Notes: generated by a model from the sequence alone, not told the origin. A stretch of 64,000 bases of DNA from Pseudomonas sp. 8O (GCF_902506495.1 NZ_LR733264.1:434001-498000), one strand, 5' to 3'. Shown: positions 9,859 to 19,723, numbered from the stretch's first letter. Made by a program: numbers and translations.

Positions 9859-12813
9859 TTACATCGCTACGGACGTCGCCTCGACATGCCTTGGCAGGGT
9901 GACCCGAATTCGAGTGCCCAATTGGCGCTCGGGGTCAGCCGGGCTGTCGATTGTTATCTGTCCATAATGCTCTTCCACGATCGAATAGACCAGCGCGAGG
10001 CCCAGGCCGGTCCCCTCGCCGGGGTCCTTGGTGGTGAAGAAGGGTTCGAACAGGCGGTCGATGATCGCTTTGGGAATACCGCTGCCTTCATCCTCGACGA
10101 TCAGGTCGACGGTATGTTCGCTGGCTTCGCTGCGCACGCGGATGGCGCCGCCCGGGGGCGAGGCGTCGCGGGCGTTGGACAGCAGGTTGATCAGTACCTG
10201 GGCCAGGCGCTGCGGATCGCCACAGGCCCAGTGCTGCGGGTCGCAGAGGTTGTAGAACTGGATGTCGAAGTTGCGCTTGTTCAACGACAGCAGGCCGATG
10301 GCGTCCTGCGCCACGTCGGCCAGGCACACCGGCTCGTCGCTGCGTTGGTGGCTGCCGGAGTGGGCGAAACTCATCAGCGACTGGACGATGCGCGATATGC
10401 GTTTGGTCTGTTCGAGGATCTGCCCGCTGATTTCGGTCAGTTCGGCGTCGGTCTCGCGCTCTTCGCGCATATTTTGCGCCAGGCAGGCGATACCGGTGAT
10501 GGGGTTGCCGATCTCGTGGGCCACGCCAGCGGCGAGGCGGCCGATGCTGGCCAGGCGCTCGGAGTGCACCAGTTTGTCTTCGAGCATCTGGGTTTCGGTC
10601 TGGTCCTCGACCAGCAGCACCAGACCGCTGTTACCGGGCGCCAGGGGCTCGTTGATGGCCGCCTTGTGCAGGTTGAGCCAGCGGATCTGGCCGTCGAGCG
10701 CCAGGTGCTGCTTGTGCAGGTGCTGGTCGGGACGTTCGATGAAGTCTTGCAGCAGGCTCTGCCAGGGTTCGCTCAGGGTGCTCAGGCGCGAGCCGACGAT
10801 GCGTTGTGCGGGAATATCGGTGAGCTCTTCCATGGCCCGGTTCCACATCAGAATTTCCTGGTCCTTGGCCAGCGAGCACACCCCCATCGGCAGCTCTTGC
10901 AGAGTCTGACGGTGGTAGCGGCGCAGGGCATCGAGCTCGGCGGCCAGACCGGTCAGGCGCGACTGGTAGTCTTCCAGGCGGCTTTCGATGAAATGGATGT
11001 CCTCGGTGACATAGCCCTCGCTGCCGGATTTGTAGGGCAGGAAGGTTTCCACGATGTCCTGTGCCACGCTCGGTCCCATCAGGCCGGACAGGTTGGCCTC
11101 GATGCGGTCACGCAGGCGGCGCAGGGCGTAGGGGCGGCTCTCGTCGAAGGGCAGATGCAGATCGCGCAGGGCCTGCTCGACTTCGCGTTGCGCGGTCTTG
11201 GCACCAAGCGGCTTGGCCAGTTGCGCGGCAAAGTCCTGCGGTGACACGGCGACCAGCTCGCGCCGTTGCGGGCGGCGCACGTTGTCCACTGCGCAGGCTT
11301 CGGCGGCGCTCTTTTCCTCGGGGCTGGCTTCGGTGAACAGCGACACCAGGGTGAATACCAGTACGTTGGCGGCGAGCGAGGCGATGGCAGCGAGGTGCCA
11401 GCTGGCGTCGTCGAGCACATAGATGACGTTGAACAGTGGCAGGTAGAAACCTTCCAGGTTGCCCAGCAGCGGCAGCAGCATGGTCAGCGCCCAGACGCTG
11501 ATGCCGGCCAGCAGACCGGCGATGAAGCCGCGGCGATTGGCCGTTTGCCAATACAGTACCGAGAGCACGCCGGGCAGGAACTGCAGAGTGGCGACGAAGG
11601 CGACGATGCCCAGATTGGCCAGGTCCTGCTGCGCCCCCAGCAGCAGGTAGAAGCCGTAGCCGGCCATGATGATGCAGGCGATCAGCGTGCGGCGTGTCCA
11701 CTTCAGCCAGCGGTAGATGTTGCCCTCGGCCGGTGGCTGGTAGAGCGGCAGTACCAGGTGGTTGAGGGCCATGCCCGACAGCGCCAGGGTCGAGACGATG
11801 ATCAGGCCGCTGGAGGCCGACAACCCGCCGACATAGGCCAGCAATGCCAGGGTCTCGCTGTTGACCGCGATACCCAGGCCCAGGGTGAAATATTCCGGGT
11901 TGGTGGTCGCCCCGAGCTTGAGGCCGGCCCAGAGGATCAGCGGCACGGCCAGACTCATCAGCAGCAGGAACAGCGGCAGGCCCCAGCTGGCGCTGACCAT
12001 CGCGCGCGGGTTGAGGTTCTCGGTGAAGGTCATGTGGTACATGTGCGGCATGACGATGGCCGAAGCGAAGAACACCAGCAGCAGGGTGCGCCACGGGCCT
12101 TCCTGCAGCGGCGTGTGCAGCGTGGCCAACGCCGCCTGATTCTGTACCAGCCACAATTCCAATTCACGTGGACCACCGAACACCTGGTAAAGCGCGTACC
12201 AGCCGATCACGCCCAGGGCGACCAGCTTGACCAGCGACTCGAAGGCGATGGCGAACACCAGGCCCTCGTGTTTCTCACGGGTGGCGATATGGCGCGCGCC
12301 GAACAGGATGGTGAACAGGATGATCAGGCCGCAGTAGCTCAGCGCGACTTTTTCCTGCAGTGGCTCGCGGCTGAGGATGCCGATGGAGTCGGCCACCGCC
12401 TGGATCTGCAGGGCCAGCAACGGCAGCACACCGATCAGCATGAACAGCGTGGTCAGTGCGCCGGCCCAGGTGCTGCGAAAGCGGAAGGCGAACAGGTCGG
12501 CCAGCGATGACAGCTGGTAGGTGCGGGTGATGCGCAGGATCGGGTAGAGCAGCACCGGCGCGAGCAGGAAGGCCCCGGAGACGCCGAGGTAACTGGCGAG
12601 GAAACCGTAGCCGTACTGGTAGGCCAGCCCCACCGTGCCGTAGAAGGCCCAGGCGCTGGCATAGACACCTAGCGACAGGGTGTAGGTCAGCGGGTGGCGG
12701 ATGATCCAGCGGGGGATAAGACCGTGTTCACTGACCCAGGCGACGCCGAACAGCACCAGCAGATAGCCGGCGCTGATCAGGATCAGCTCGCTCAGGCTAA
12801 AGCTCGTCAGCAT
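9859..12813 (-). CDS. cbrA: CbrA, sensor histidine kinase with an SLC5-type transporter domain
   Basis: Inner-membrane sensor partner of CbrB. The 984 residues start with a long multi-helix sodium/solute symporter-like domain (about 1-500). A linker, a PAS segment (about 640-730, with [18 protein letters not shown]), the phosphoacceptor helix [17 protein letters not shown] with histidine about H766, and an HATPase domain follow. The HATPase domain shows [21 protein letters not shown] and [15 protein letters not shown]. Known CbrA proteins have this same layout. The start overlaps the end of cbrX by 17 bp, suggesting translational coupling. Confidence 0.97.
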   Translation of the reverse strand: MLTSFSLSELILISAGYLLVLFGVAWVSEHGLIPRWIIRHPLTYTLSLGVYASAWAFYGTVGLAYQYGYGFLASYLGVSGAFLLAPVLLYPILRITRTYQLSSLADLFAFRFRSTWAGALTTLFMLIGVLPLLALQIQAVADSIGILSREPLQEKVALSYCGLIILFTILFGARHIATREKHEGLVFAIAFESLVKLVALGVIGWYALYQVFGGPRELELWLVQNQAALATLHTPLQEGPWRTLLLVFFASAIVMPHMYHMTFTENLNPRAMVSASWGLPLFLLLMSLAVPLILWAGLKLGATTNPEYFTLGLGIAVNSETLALLAYVGGLSASSGLIIVSTLALSGMALNHLVLPLYQPPAEGNIYRWLKWTRRTLIACIIMAGYGFYLLLGAQQDLANLGIVAFVATLQFLPGVLSVLYWQTANRRGFIAGLLAGISVWALTMLLPLLGNLEGFYLPLFNVIYVLDDASWHLAAIASLAANVLVFTLVSLFTEASPEEKSAAEACAVDNVRRPQRRELVAVSPQDFAAQLAKPLGAKTAQREVEQALRDLHLPFDESRPYALRRLRDRIEANLSGLMGPSVAQDIVETFLPYKSGSEGYVTEDIHFIESRLEDYQSRLTGLAAELDALRRYHRQTLQELPMGVCSLAKDQEILMWNRAMEELTDIPAQRIVGSRLSTLSEPWQSLLQDFIERPDQHLHKQHLALDGQIRWLNLHKAAINEPLAPGNSGLVLLVEDQTETQMLEDKLVHSERLASIGRLAAGVAHEIGNPITGIACLAQNMREERETDAELTEISGQILEQTKRISRIVQSLMSFAHSGSHQRSDEPVCLADVAQDAIGLLSLNKRNFDIQFYNLCDPQHWACGDPQRLAQVLINLLSNARDASPPGGAIRVRSEASEHTVDLIVEDEGSGIPKAIIDRLFEPFFTTKDPGEGTGLGLALVYSIVEEHYGQITIDSPADPERQLGTRIRVTLPRHVEATSVAM

Positions 12814-12973
12814 CGCGTTGGCTCTGAAGAATGAAGGTGACGACGATCAGGATCAGCCACAGCAGATAAGGCCGGTACCAGGCGCCATTGGGGTCGATCC
12901 ACCAGTCCATGATGGCCGGGGAGAACAGGTAGATCCCCACTACCAGGATCAGAACCAGTCGGTAGATATACAT
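12797..12973 (-). CDS. cbrX: CbrX, small membrane protein upstream of cbrA
   Basis: A 58-residue hydrophobic protein, MYIYRLVLILVVGIYLFSP then a short loop (MDWWIDPNGAWYRP) and a second helix (YLLWLILIVVTFIL), ending in a charged tail. Two membrane spans are likely. Its last 17 bp overlap the cbrA start. I recall small proteins at this place in Pseudomonas being called CbrX and coupled to cbrA translation. Its biochemical role is unknown. A longer in-frame reading upstream (to 13237) runs through repeat DNA and is unlikely to be real. Confidence 0.88.
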   Translation of the reverse strand: MYIYRLVLILVVGIYLFSPAIMDWWIDPNGAWYRPYLLWLILIVVTFILQSQRDADEL

Positions 12974-13101
12974 GTGACATCTCGTCGAAAGATGCCGCGA
13001 TGGTAAAGGATGCCGCGCGTTCCAAGCCACAAACTTGAAGCCGGAGGATGGAGGGTGCGCCGCGAGCATCGAGGTCGTGCCAGGTTCTCTGGGGAGGCAC
13101 T

Positions 13102-13190
13102 GGTACGCATGGCGTACCCTACGGTACCTCGCGTAGCCTCTCTCGAATCGTCTTGTGATGCCTCTCGTAGGGTGCGCCGCGCACACCGAG
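13102..13190. repeat. Dispersed ~90-bp repeat, copy A
   Basis: A stretch built of GTACGCATGGCGTACC..., CTCTCGAATC, TCTTGTGATG and GTAGGGTGCGCCGCGC. It matches the segment at 16852-16940 almost base for base in layout and in the same orientation. The ends are inverted to each other (GGCGTACCCTAC against GTAGGGTGCGCC), so it can fold on itself. Confidence 0.75.
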
Positions 13191-13202
13191 GCCTTACAGC
13201 GC

Positions 13203-13262
13203 GTAGCCCGGATGCAATCCGGGGATGCCTGCACCATCGTTCCCGGATTGCATCCGGGCTAC
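13203..13262. repeat. REP palindrome (GTAGCCCGGAT...ATCCGGGCTAC)
   Basis: The arms GTAGCCCGGATGCAATCCGG and CCGGATTGCATCCGGGCTAC are perfect reverse complements around an 18-20 nt spacer. It ends two bases from the gluQ stop and may act as its 3' RNA barrier or terminator. Confidence 0.85.
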
Positions 13263-13264
13263 GG

Positions 13265-14149
13265 CTACTTCAATTGCGCTTCGGCCAGGGTGCGGCTGCG
13301 TGGAATGCGTGTGGCGTCCCAGTTGGCGATGCCCCAGGCCAGCAGCTCGCCGGGGCTGGCGCCTTGCAGCTCGGTGGGTGGCTGCTGGCCCAGCGCCCGC
13401 AGGGCGCGCAGCAGCAGAGGACTGGCCTGGTCGGCCGGCAAGGGCGCGGAGCGATAACTCTTGCCCAGTTTGTGCCCGTCCGGCTGGATGATCAGCGGCA
13501 CGTGCAGGTAACGCGGCTGTCGCAGCCCGAGCAACTCCTGCAGATAGAGCTGGCGCGGGGTCGAGTCGAGCAGGTCGGCGCCGCGCACTACGTCGGTAAC
13601 ACCCTGCCAGGCATCGTCCAGTACCACCGCGAGCTGATAGGCGAACAGACCATCGCGCCGGCGAATCACGAAGTCGCCGACGTCACGGCCCAGGTGCTGG
13701 CGAAATTCACCCTGCACGCGGTCGATGAAGTGGTAGTCCAGCTCCGGTACGCGCAGGCGGATGGCGGCGTCGTGATCAGGATGGCAGGCGTTACGGCAGA
13801 ACCCCGGATAGATGCCGGCGTAGCCTTCCAGTTGCTTGCGTGAGCAGGTGCACGCATAAGCCAGGCCCTGACTGAACAGGCGGGCGATCACCGCTGCGTA
13901 TTCGTCATGCCGCTCGCTCTGGCGCACCAGTTCGCCGTCCCACTCGAAACCGTAGGTCTCCAGCGTGCGCAGGATCGCATCCTGTGCGCCAGGTATTTCC
14001 CGTGGCGGATCGAGGTCCTCCATGCGCAGCAGCCAGCGGCCGCCAACGGCGCGGGCATCGAGGTAGGAAGCGAGGGCGGCGACCAGCGAACCGAAGTGCA
14101 GGTAGCCGCTGGGCGTGGGGGCGAAACGCCCGATATAGGCAGTGTTCAT
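13265..14149 (-). CDS. gluQ: Glutamyl-Q tRNA(Asp) synthetase
   Basis: Activates glutamate and loads it onto queuosine at position 34 of tRNA-Asp. The 294-residue paralogue of glutamyl-tRNA synthetase lacks the anticodon-binding half. It shows the HIGH-like FAPTPSGYLHFGSL (about 9-22), RMEDLDPPR, a zinc-type cysteine set (CTCSRKQL ... YPGFCRNAC), and the KMSKS-like HKLGKSYRS. It lies just downstream of dksA, the usual arrangement in gamma-proteobacteria. Confidence 0.95.
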   Translation of the reverse strand: MNTAYIGRFAPTPSGYLHFGSLVAALASYLDARAVGGRWLLRMEDLDPPREIPGAQDAILRTLETYGFEWDGELVRQSERHDEYAAVIARLFSQGLAYACTCSRKQLEGYAGIYPGFCRNACHPDHDAAIRLRVPELDYHFIDRVQGEFRQHLGRDVGDFVIRRRDGLFAYQLAVVLDDAWQGVTDVVRGADLLDSTPRQLYLQELLGLRQPRYLHVPLIIQPDGHKLGKSYRSAPLPADQASPLLLRALRALGQQPPTELQGASPGELLAWGIANWDATRIPRSRTLAEAQLK

Positions 14150-14172
14150 GGAGGCAAGGCCAGAAACAGAGC

Positions 14173-14190
14173 GGGGCGCCTAAGCGCCCC
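14173..14190 (-). terminator. Hairpin between dksA and gluQ
   Basis: GGGGCGC-CTAA-GCGCCCC forms a 7-bp GC stem, 10 bp beyond the dksA stop and 23 bp before the gluQ start. The U-tract is poor (GCTCTGTTTC), so it may only partly terminate and reduce gluQ expression. Confidence 0.6.
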
Positions 14191-14199
14191 GTCGTCAGA

Positions 14200-14646
14200 T
14201 CAGGAACCGATCTGCTTTTCCTTGATTTCCGCCAGCGTCTTGCAGTCGATGCACAGAGTCGCAGTCGGGCGGGCTTCGAGGCGGCGAATGCCGATTTCGA
14301 CGCCACAGGAGTCGCACCAACCGTAATCGTTGTCTTCGATCAGTTGCAGCGTCTCGTCGATCTTCTTGATCAGCTTGCGCTCGCGGTCACGGGCGCGCAG
14401 TTCCAGGCTGAATTCTTCTTCCTGGCTGGCGCGGTCGGCCGGGTCCGGGAAGTTGGCCGCTTCGTCCTGCATGTGGTGCACGGTACGGTCGACTTCCTGC
14501 ATCAGCTCCAGCTTCCACTTATTGAGGATGCTGGTGAAGTGAGCGCGCATCGGCTCGCTCATGTATTCCTCGCCCTTCTTCTCTTGATAGGGTTCGAAAC
14601 CACGAATCAGCTGGCTGGTGCTTTTGGCTTTTTCTTTTGTGGGCAT
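14200..14646 (-). CDS. dksA: DksA, RNA polymerase-binding transcription factor
   Basis: Binds the RNA polymerase secondary channel and works with ppGpp in the stringent response. The 148 residues form the coiled coil (about 30-110). The C4 zinc finger region reads [28 protein letters not shown], with all four cysteines present. The coiled-coil tip includes [11 protein letters not shown]. The start MPTKEKAKS follows a GAGAGGCG ribosome site. It is divergent from the aminotransferase gene with about 260 bp between them. Confidence 0.97.
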   Translation of the reverse strand: MPTKEKAKSTSQLIRGFEPYQEKKGEEYMSEPMRAHFTSILNKWKLELMQEVDRTVHHMQDEAANFPDPADRASQEEEFSLELRARDRERKLIKKIDETLQLIEDNDYGWCDSCGVEIGIRRLEARPTATLCIDCKTLAEIKEKQIGS

Positions 14647-14904
14647 GGATGACGCCTCTCACTCTTTCTAATCCATCGCGCAGGTTATTCCATTGCCAGG
14701 CGTTTGTCCGGCCCTGCGACTGCAAGCCGGCGAACTTACCAGATCGAATCGGGGCGCGCTACTCCCGGTTGTCTCTGCCCTGTCCGGGCTGTGAACGAAA
14801 TCTGCATGGGACTGGCCAGTAAGCGTAGCGGCGCTTTGACGCCCTTGCCGCGGGCTGAAGCTGCCCTGCTAGAATCCGCGCCTCGCAACCCAGAAGACAG
14901 ACCC

Positions 14905-16086
14905 ATGGCTCAGCTCTACAGTGCGCGCAGTCGCGCCATCGAACCCTTCCATGTGATGGCCTTGCTGGCGCGTGCCAACGAATTGCAGGCGGCTGGTCAC
15001 GATGTGATCCACCTGGAGATCGGCGAGCCGGACTTCACCACCGCCGAGCCGATCATCCGTGCTGGCCAGGCCGCGCTGGCTGCCGGGCATACCCGTTACA
15101 CCGCTGCTCGCGGCCTGCCGCAGCTACGCGAAGCCATCGCCGGCTTCTACGCCGAACGTTACCGGTTGAATGTCGACCCGCAGCGCATTCTGGTGACGCC
15201 CGGCGGCTCTGGTGCGTTGCTGCTGGCCGCCAGCCTGCTGGTCGATCCTGGCAAGCACTGGTTACTGGCCGACCCCGGCTACCCGTGCAATCGCCACTTT
15301 CTGCGACTGGTCGAGGGGGCAGCGCAGCTGGTGCCAGTCGGCCCGGACGTGCGTTACCAGCTCACCCCGCAACTGGTGGAGCGGCATTGGGACTCGGGCA
15401 GCGTCGGTGCGCTGGTTGCGTCGCCGGCCAACCCGACTGGCACCTTGCTGCACAGGGACGAGCTGGCAGCCCTGTCGACCTGTCTCAAGCAGCGCGGCGG
15501 TCACCTGGTGGTAGACGAGATCTACCATGGCCTGACCTACGGCTGTGATGCACCGAGTGTGCTGGAAGTGGATGACGACGCCTTCGTACTCAACAGTTTC
15601 TCCAAATATTTCGGCATGACCGGCTGGCGTCTGGGCTGGCTGGTGGCGCCCGAGGCGGCCGTGCCGGAGCTGGAAAAACTGGCGCAGAACCTCTACATCA
15701 GCGCGCCGAGCATGGCGCAGCATGCCGCACTGGCCTGCTTCGAGCCGGCCACGCTGGCGATCCTTGAAGAGCGTCGTCACGAATTCCAGCGCCGCCGCGA
15801 CTACCTGCTGCCGGCGTTGCGCGAGCTGGGCTTCGGCATCGCCGTGGAACCGGAAGGTGCCTTCTATCTATATGCGGACATCAGCGCCTTCGGCGGCGAT
15901 GCCTTCGCCTTCTGCCGGCACTTCATCGAAACCGAACACGTGGCCTTCACTCCGGGCCTGGACTTCGGTCGCTATCAGGCCGGGCACCATGTGCGCTTCG
16001 CCTACACGCAGAATGTCGAGCGCCTGCAGCAGGCGGTCGAGCGTATCGCTCGTGGCCTGAAGAGCTGGAAGCCCGATGCGCTTTGA
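14905..16086 (+). CDS. Class I/II PLP-dependent aminotransferase
   Basis: A 393-residue fold-type I aminotransferase. It begins [18 protein letters not shown] and shows [23 protein letters not shown], the SPANPTGT loop, DEIYHGL, and the PLP-lysine motif [16 protein letters not shown] (about K234). The conserved arginine that holds the substrate carboxylate is in HVRFAYTQN. The substrate cannot be read from the sequence; aspartate or alanine-type donors are typical of the family. I chose this ATG because the family start fits and the upstream extension is low-complexity. The sfsA start overlaps its end by 11 bp. Confidence 0.93.
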   Translation: MAQLYSARSRAIEPFHVMALLARANELQAAGHDVIHLEIGEPDFTTAEPIIRAGQAALAAGHTRYTAARGLPQLREAIAGFYAERYRLNVDPQRILVTPGGSGALLLAASLLVDPGKHWLLADPGYPCNRHFLRLVEGAAQLVPVGPDVRYQLTPQLVERHWDSGSVGALVASPANPTGTLLHRDELAALSTCLKQRGGHLVVDEIYHGLTYGCDAPSVLEVDDDAFVLNSFSKYFGMTGWRLGWLVAPEAAVPELEKLAQNLYISAPSMAQHAALACFEPATLAILEERRHEFQRRRDYLLPALRELGFGIAVEPEGAFYLYADISAFGGDAFAFCRHFIETEHVAFTPGLDFGRYQAGHHVRFAYTQNVERLQQAVERIARGLKSWKPDAL

Positions 16087-16783
16087 CCCGCCGCTGGAAG
16101 AAGGGCGCCTGCTGCGTCGCTACAAGCGCTTTCTCGCCGATATAGAGACTGCCAGCGGCGAGCAGATGACCATCCACTGCGCCAACACCGGCTCGATGCT
16201 CAATTGCATGAGCGAAGGGTGCCGGGTGTGGTTCAGCCGCAGCAATGATCCCAAGCGCAAGCTGCCGGGTAGTTGGGAGATCAGCGAAACGCCGCAGGGG
16301 CGTCTGGCCTGCATCAACACCGCGCGAGCCAATGCGCTGGTGGAAGAGGCGCTGCGTGCCGGGCTGATCACGGAGCTGGCCGGCTTTACCGCGTTCAAGC
16401 GCGAAGTGCCTTACGGGGTGGAGAACAGCCGCGCCGACTTTCGTCTGGATTACCCGGATGGTCAGGTCTACGTCGAGGTCAAGAGTGTCACCCTGGGCTT
16501 CGATGGCAGCGACGTGGCGGCCTTTCCCGATGCGGTGACGCAGCGCGGCGCCAAGCATCTGCGTGAGCTGGCTGCGCTGGCGCGTGCCGGTGTGCGGACC
16601 GTGCAGCTGTATTGCGTGAACCTCTCCGGTATCCGCGCTGTGCGTGCTGCCGAAGAAATCGACCCGACTTACGCTGCAGGCTTGCGCGAAGCCAAGGCTG
16701 CGGGAGTTGAGGTGCTGGCCTACGGCGCCGAGCTCAGTCCCGAGGGGATCGCCCTGGTTCGCCGGCTAGAGGTACTGGGATAG
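16076..16783 (+). CDS. sfsA: SfsA family protein
   Basis: A 235-residue SfsA protein with [21 protein letters not shown], the CANTGSM motif, and VEVKSVTL in the nuclease-like core. SfsA was named for sugar fermentation stimulation in E. coli; a DNA-binding or nuclease role has been proposed but its true function is unclear. It overlaps the aminotransferase by 11 bp and is probably co-transcribed with it. Palindromic repeats follow the stop directly. Confidence 0.93.
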   Translation: MRFDPPLEEGRLLRRYKRFLADIETASGEQMTIHCANTGSMLNCMSEGCRVWFSRSNDPKRKLPGSWEISETPQGRLACINTARANALVEEALRAGLITELAGFTAFKREVPYGVENSRADFRLDYPDGQVYVEVKSVTLGFDGSDVAAFPDAVTQRGAKHLRELAALARAGVRTVQLYCVNLSGIRAVRAAEEIDPTYAAGLREAKAAGVEVLAYGAELSPEGIALVRRLEVLG

Positions 16784-16940
16784 GGTGCGCCCTGCGCACC
16801 GGCTATTCGCAACACACTGTCCGAATGCATCGCGACATCATCAATATCGCCCGGTGCGCATGGCGCACCCTACGGCACGTCGTGCTGCTTCTCTCGAATC
16901 ATCTTGCGATGAACCCCCGTAGGGTGCGCCGCGCGCACCG
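16784..16940. repeat. Palindromic repeat block including ~90-bp copy B
   Basis: A GTGCGCC...GCGCACC palindrome directly after sfsA is followed by CGGTGCGCATGGCGCACC (16852 on). Next come CTCTCGAATC, ATCTTGCGATG and GTAGGGTGCGCCGCGCGCACC. The 16852-16940 part is a direct copy of 13102-13190. The two copies bracket gluQ, dksA, the aminotransferase and sfsA. Confidence 0.75.
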
Positions 16941-16991
16941 GCTTATGCTTCGCTGGCGCGGTGCGCACGACCTGGGCTGCCCAGCGACTCC

Positions 16992-17309
16992 CTATGGCGC
17001 GATCCAGATCCCGTTTGCATCTTCCCTGCACTTAAGCATCTGCAGTGCCTGCCCCTCGCAGGGGCCCGCCACGCATTCGCCGCTCTCGATCAGAAACAGC
17101 GCGCCATGGGTCGCGCAGCGGATCAGGCTGCCGCTGTCATCGAGAAAATCGTCCTTCTGCCATTCCAGTGCAATGCCGCGATGCGGGCAACGGTTGAGAT
17201 AGGCATGTACCTGCCCGTCCCTGCGCACGGCGAGCAGGGGCCGTTGGTCAATCACAAAGCCCCGGCTCTGACCTTCGACCAGTTCGTGTGGGGCGCACAA
17301 GCGAATCAT
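16992..17309 (-). CDS. Rieske [2Fe-2S] domain protein
   Basis: A 105-residue stand-alone Rieske ferredoxin. The cluster ligands are Cys and His in CPHRG and Cys and His in CATHG. It also has the family's PLLAVRRDGQVHAYLN strand and an ALQMLKC tail. It has no signal peptide or membrane segment, so it probably acts as a soluble electron carrier. It is encoded alone, with no oxygenase or reductase beside it. Its electron partner is unknown. Confidence 0.9.
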   Translation of the reverse strand: MIRLCAPHELVEGQSRGFVIDQRPLLAVRRDGQVHAYLNRCPHRGIALEWQKDDFLDDSGSLIRCATHGALFLIESGECVAGPCEGQALQMLKCREDANGIWIAP

Positions 17310-17699
17310 CGCGGTTTCCCGTTAGCGTGGAAGTCGCTTAGTGGCGACCTCTGATGACCTTCTCTCTCTGGAGAAGATGGCGCGTAGCGCCGCAAGAGGA
17401 ACTGATTATCCCGCAAGAAGAAAGAGGGCGCATCCATGCTCAGGTACGACGGCGTGGCCGGCAGTGTCTGCGGCAAATCCTTCAGCAGATGCCTCGTGAT
17501 ACCGGGCATTCGTCAGGTGAGATGATCTTCAATAGGGGCTAAGCCTGCCCACGGTTGGCGGCGTTGCAATGATTGGGGTGGCAGATTACTGCTCTATATA
17601 AGTGATTATCATGTAGATTATCGATATGTTCTGTTGGTGCTGGCCTGGCGTCAGTGCCGCAAAGAGACTGGCAATCGCCCGCGAGAAGGACTGTTCCCC
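17310..17699. other. Non-coding gap between the Rieske gene and phuS
   Basis: No convincing gene is seen in these 390 bp. The 67-residue minus frame inside it lacks family features. The right part is AT-richer and holds the Fur-like site and presumably the phu promoter. A haem receptor gene, which faces phuS in P. aeruginosa, is not here. Confidence 0.6.
17604..17622. promoter_or_regulatory. Fur-box-like site upstream of phuS
   Basis: GATTATC-ATGTA-GATTATC, 19 bp. Read on the other strand it gives two GATAAT hexamers six bases apart, the hexamer layout of a Fur box with a poor middle unit. It lies about 80 bp upstream of phuS, suiting iron control of haem uptake. Confidence 0.55.
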
Positions 17700-18764
17700 A
17701 TGAGTACCGCTCCAACTGCTGCCGTTCAGGCGGTCAATCTTTATCAGGCCTGGCAAGCGCTACGCCTGGAACAACCACGCCTGCGCGCCCGCGAGGCGGC
17801 AGCACAGTTGGGCGTGAGCGAGGCCGAGCTGACCGCAAACCGTGTGGGCATCGATGCACAGCGGCTGCGTCCGGACTGGGCCGAATTGCTGCCGGCTTTT
17901 GCTCAGCTGGGGCATGTGATGGTGCTGACTCGCAACGAGCACTGCGTCCATGAACGCAAGGGGCTGTATCGCGAGGTGAGTGTTTCCGCATCTGGGCAAA
18001 TAGGCCTGGTGGTGTCTTCCGATATCGACCTGCGTCTTTTCCTCGGTGGCTGGGCCAGTGTGTTCGCCATCGCCGAGGAGACCGCCAAGGGCACCCAGCG
18101 CAGCATCCAGGTGTTCGACCAGCAGGGCGTTGCCGTGCACAAGGTCTACCTGACCGAACGCAGTGAGCTGAGCGCCTGGCAGCCGCTGATCGAACGCTTC
18201 GCTGGCGAGCAGAGCGCCGAATTGCAGTTGCTGCCGCCGCCTGCTGCGCCGCTGCGCAAGGTCGACACCGATGTTGACAGTCAGGCGTTGCGTGAGGGCT
18301 GGGCGACGCTGCAGGACACCCACCATTTCTTCGCTCTTTTGAAGAAGTATGAGGTGGCCCGTACCCAGGCGCTGCGCCTGGCGGGCGAGCAATGGGCACA
18401 GCCGTTGGCGACCTCTGAGTTGACGGTGCTGATGGAGCAGGCCGCTGCCCGTGAAGTGCCGATCATGGTGTTCGTCGGCAACCGCCACTGCATTCAGATT
18501 CACACTGGTCCGGTGCACAACCTGCGCTGGATGGACAGCTGGTTCAACGTGCTCGATCCCGACTTCAACTTGCACCTGCAGACGCGCGGTGTGGTCGAGT
18601 TGTGGCGCGTGCGCAAACCCAGTTTCGACGGCGTGATAACCAGCCTGGAGGCCTTCGATGCCGATGGCGAACTGGTCATTCAGCTGTTCGGTGCACGCAA
18701 GCCGGGCATGGCCGAGCGTAACGACTGGCGCGAGCTGGCCGAATCACTGTCTGTGCTGGCCTGA
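17700..18764 (+). CDS. phuS: PhuS-like cytoplasmic haem-trafficking protein
   Basis: Takes haem from the importer and delivers it to haem oxygenase. The 354 residues form the two-repeat HemS/PhuS fold. The TLQDTHHFFALLKKYEVAR segment places histidines at 208 and 209, the haem-ligand region of PhuS. HCIQIHTGPVHNLRWM and the N-terminal half's NEHCVHERKG are the equivalent loops of the two repeats. ATG 17700 gives the length known for P. aeruginosa PhuS; the frame is open upstream but lacks homology. First gene of the haem-import operon, probably Fur-regulated. Confidence 0.93.
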   Translation: MSTAPTAAVQAVNLYQAWQALRLEQPRLRAREAAAQLGVSEAELTANRVGIDAQRLRPDWAELLPAFAQLGHVMVLTRNEHCVHERKGLYREVSVSASGQIGLVVSSDIDLRLFLGGWASVFAIAEETAKGTQRSIQVFDQQGVAVHKVYLTERSELSAWQPLIERFAGEQSAELQLLPPPAAPLRKVDTDVDSQALREGWATLQDTHHFFALLKKYEVARTQALRLAGEQWAQPLATSELTVLMEQAAAREVPIMVFVGNRHCIQIHTGPVHNLRWMDSWFNVLDPDFNLHLQTRGVVELWRVRKPSFDGVITSLEAFDADGELVIQLFGARKPGMAERNDWRELAESLSVLA

Positions 18765-18823
18765 GCCGAGTGTGCCGGTCTCCCGTTGGGGCCGGTCGAT
18801 GTCACGTTCGAGGAGTCGAGATC

Positions 18824-19723
18824 ATGCGTCTTGCCAATATCCTGGGCGGTCTGGCGGCCGTCCTGCTGTTTCCCAATGTGGTGCTGGCAGCCGAGCCGCT
18901 GCCGCAGCGCTGGGTGAGTTCCGGCGGTGCGCTGAGCGAGTGGGTGGTGCTGCTCGGAGGCGAGAGCAAACTGGTGGGCGTCGATACCACCAGTCGTCAT
19001 CCTGCCTCGCTGGCCAAGCTGCCCAGCGTCGGTTATCAACGCCAACTGGCGGCCGAAGGTATTCTGGCCCTGCGCCCGGATCTGCTGCTTGGTAGTGAAG
19101 AAATGGGTCCGCCGCCGGTGCTCGCGCAACTGATGGCGGCAGGCGTACGCATCGAGCGCCTGACTGCCCGGGCTGAGCTGGACAGCCTGCAGGCCAATCT
19201 GCAGCGCATGGGCCAGTTGCTCGGTGATGAGGCGGCAGCGCAACGCGCCTTCGCTGATTACCAGGCGCGCTTGCAGACCCAGCAACAATGGGTTGAGCAG
19301 GCCCAGCGCAGCCAGGAGGCGCCCGGTGTGTTGCTGTTGCTCGGGCATGCGGGCGGCAGCCCGCTGATTGGCGGTATTGACACTGCTGCCGACTGGCTGA
19401 TCCGTCGTGCCGGCGGACGCAATCTGGCCAGTCACAATGGCTACAAGGCGTTGTCCAGCGAAGCGCTGCTGGCGCTCGACCCGCAGGTCGTGGTGGTGGC
19501 TGATCGTGCTTTGGAGGGTGACGCGGCCAGGCAGGCCCTGCTGCAGCAGAACCCTGCCTTGGCCGGTACGCGTGCGGCGCGCGAGGGACGTTTGCTGGCG
19601 CTGGACCCGACCCTGCTGGTCGGCGGTCTTGGGCCGCGCGTGCCGGATGGGCTGGCGATGCTCGCGGCAGGCTTTTATCCTGCTAGCCCATCTCCGATAG
19701 CCGAAGCCAAGCGCGAGCCATGA
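18824..19723 (+). CDS. phuT: Haem ABC transporter periplasmic binding protein
   Basis: Periplasmic haem-binding protein of the PhuTUV importer. The 299 residues start with a signal peptide (MRLANILGGLAAVLLFPNVVLAAE). The class III binding-protein fold follows, with VGVDTTSRHPASLAKLPSVGYQRQLAAEGI, LRPDLLLGSE, and the late LALDPTLLVGGLGPR. The start follows GAGGAGTCGAG; the longer upstream reading lacks a signal sequence at its N-terminus. The stop overlaps the phuU start (ATGA). Confidence 0.93.
   Translation: MRLANILGGLAAVLLFPNVVLAAEPLPQRWVSSGGALSEWVVLLGGESKLVGVDTTSRHPASLAKLPSVGYQRQLAAEGILALRPDLLLGSEEMGPPPVLAQLMAAGVRIERLTARAELDSLQANLQRMGQLLGDEAAAQRAFADYQARLQTQQQWVEQAQRSQEAPGVLLLLGHAGGSPLIGGIDTAADWLIRRAGGRNLASHNGYKALSSEALLALDPQVVVVADRALEGDAARQALLQQNPALAGTRAAREGRLLALDPTLLVGGLGPRVPDGLAMLAAGFYPASPSPIAEAKREP

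Noticed and set aside
12974..13237. N-terminal extension of the CbrX frame to 146 residues
   Set aside because: The extra sequence runs through repeat DNA, is Arg/Cys-rich without homology, and lacks a good start; the 58-residue form has a natural membrane-protein beginning.
17306..17509. 67-residue minus-strand frame upstream of the Rieske gene
   Set aside because: No homology, no ribosome site, and it overlaps the Rieske start region.
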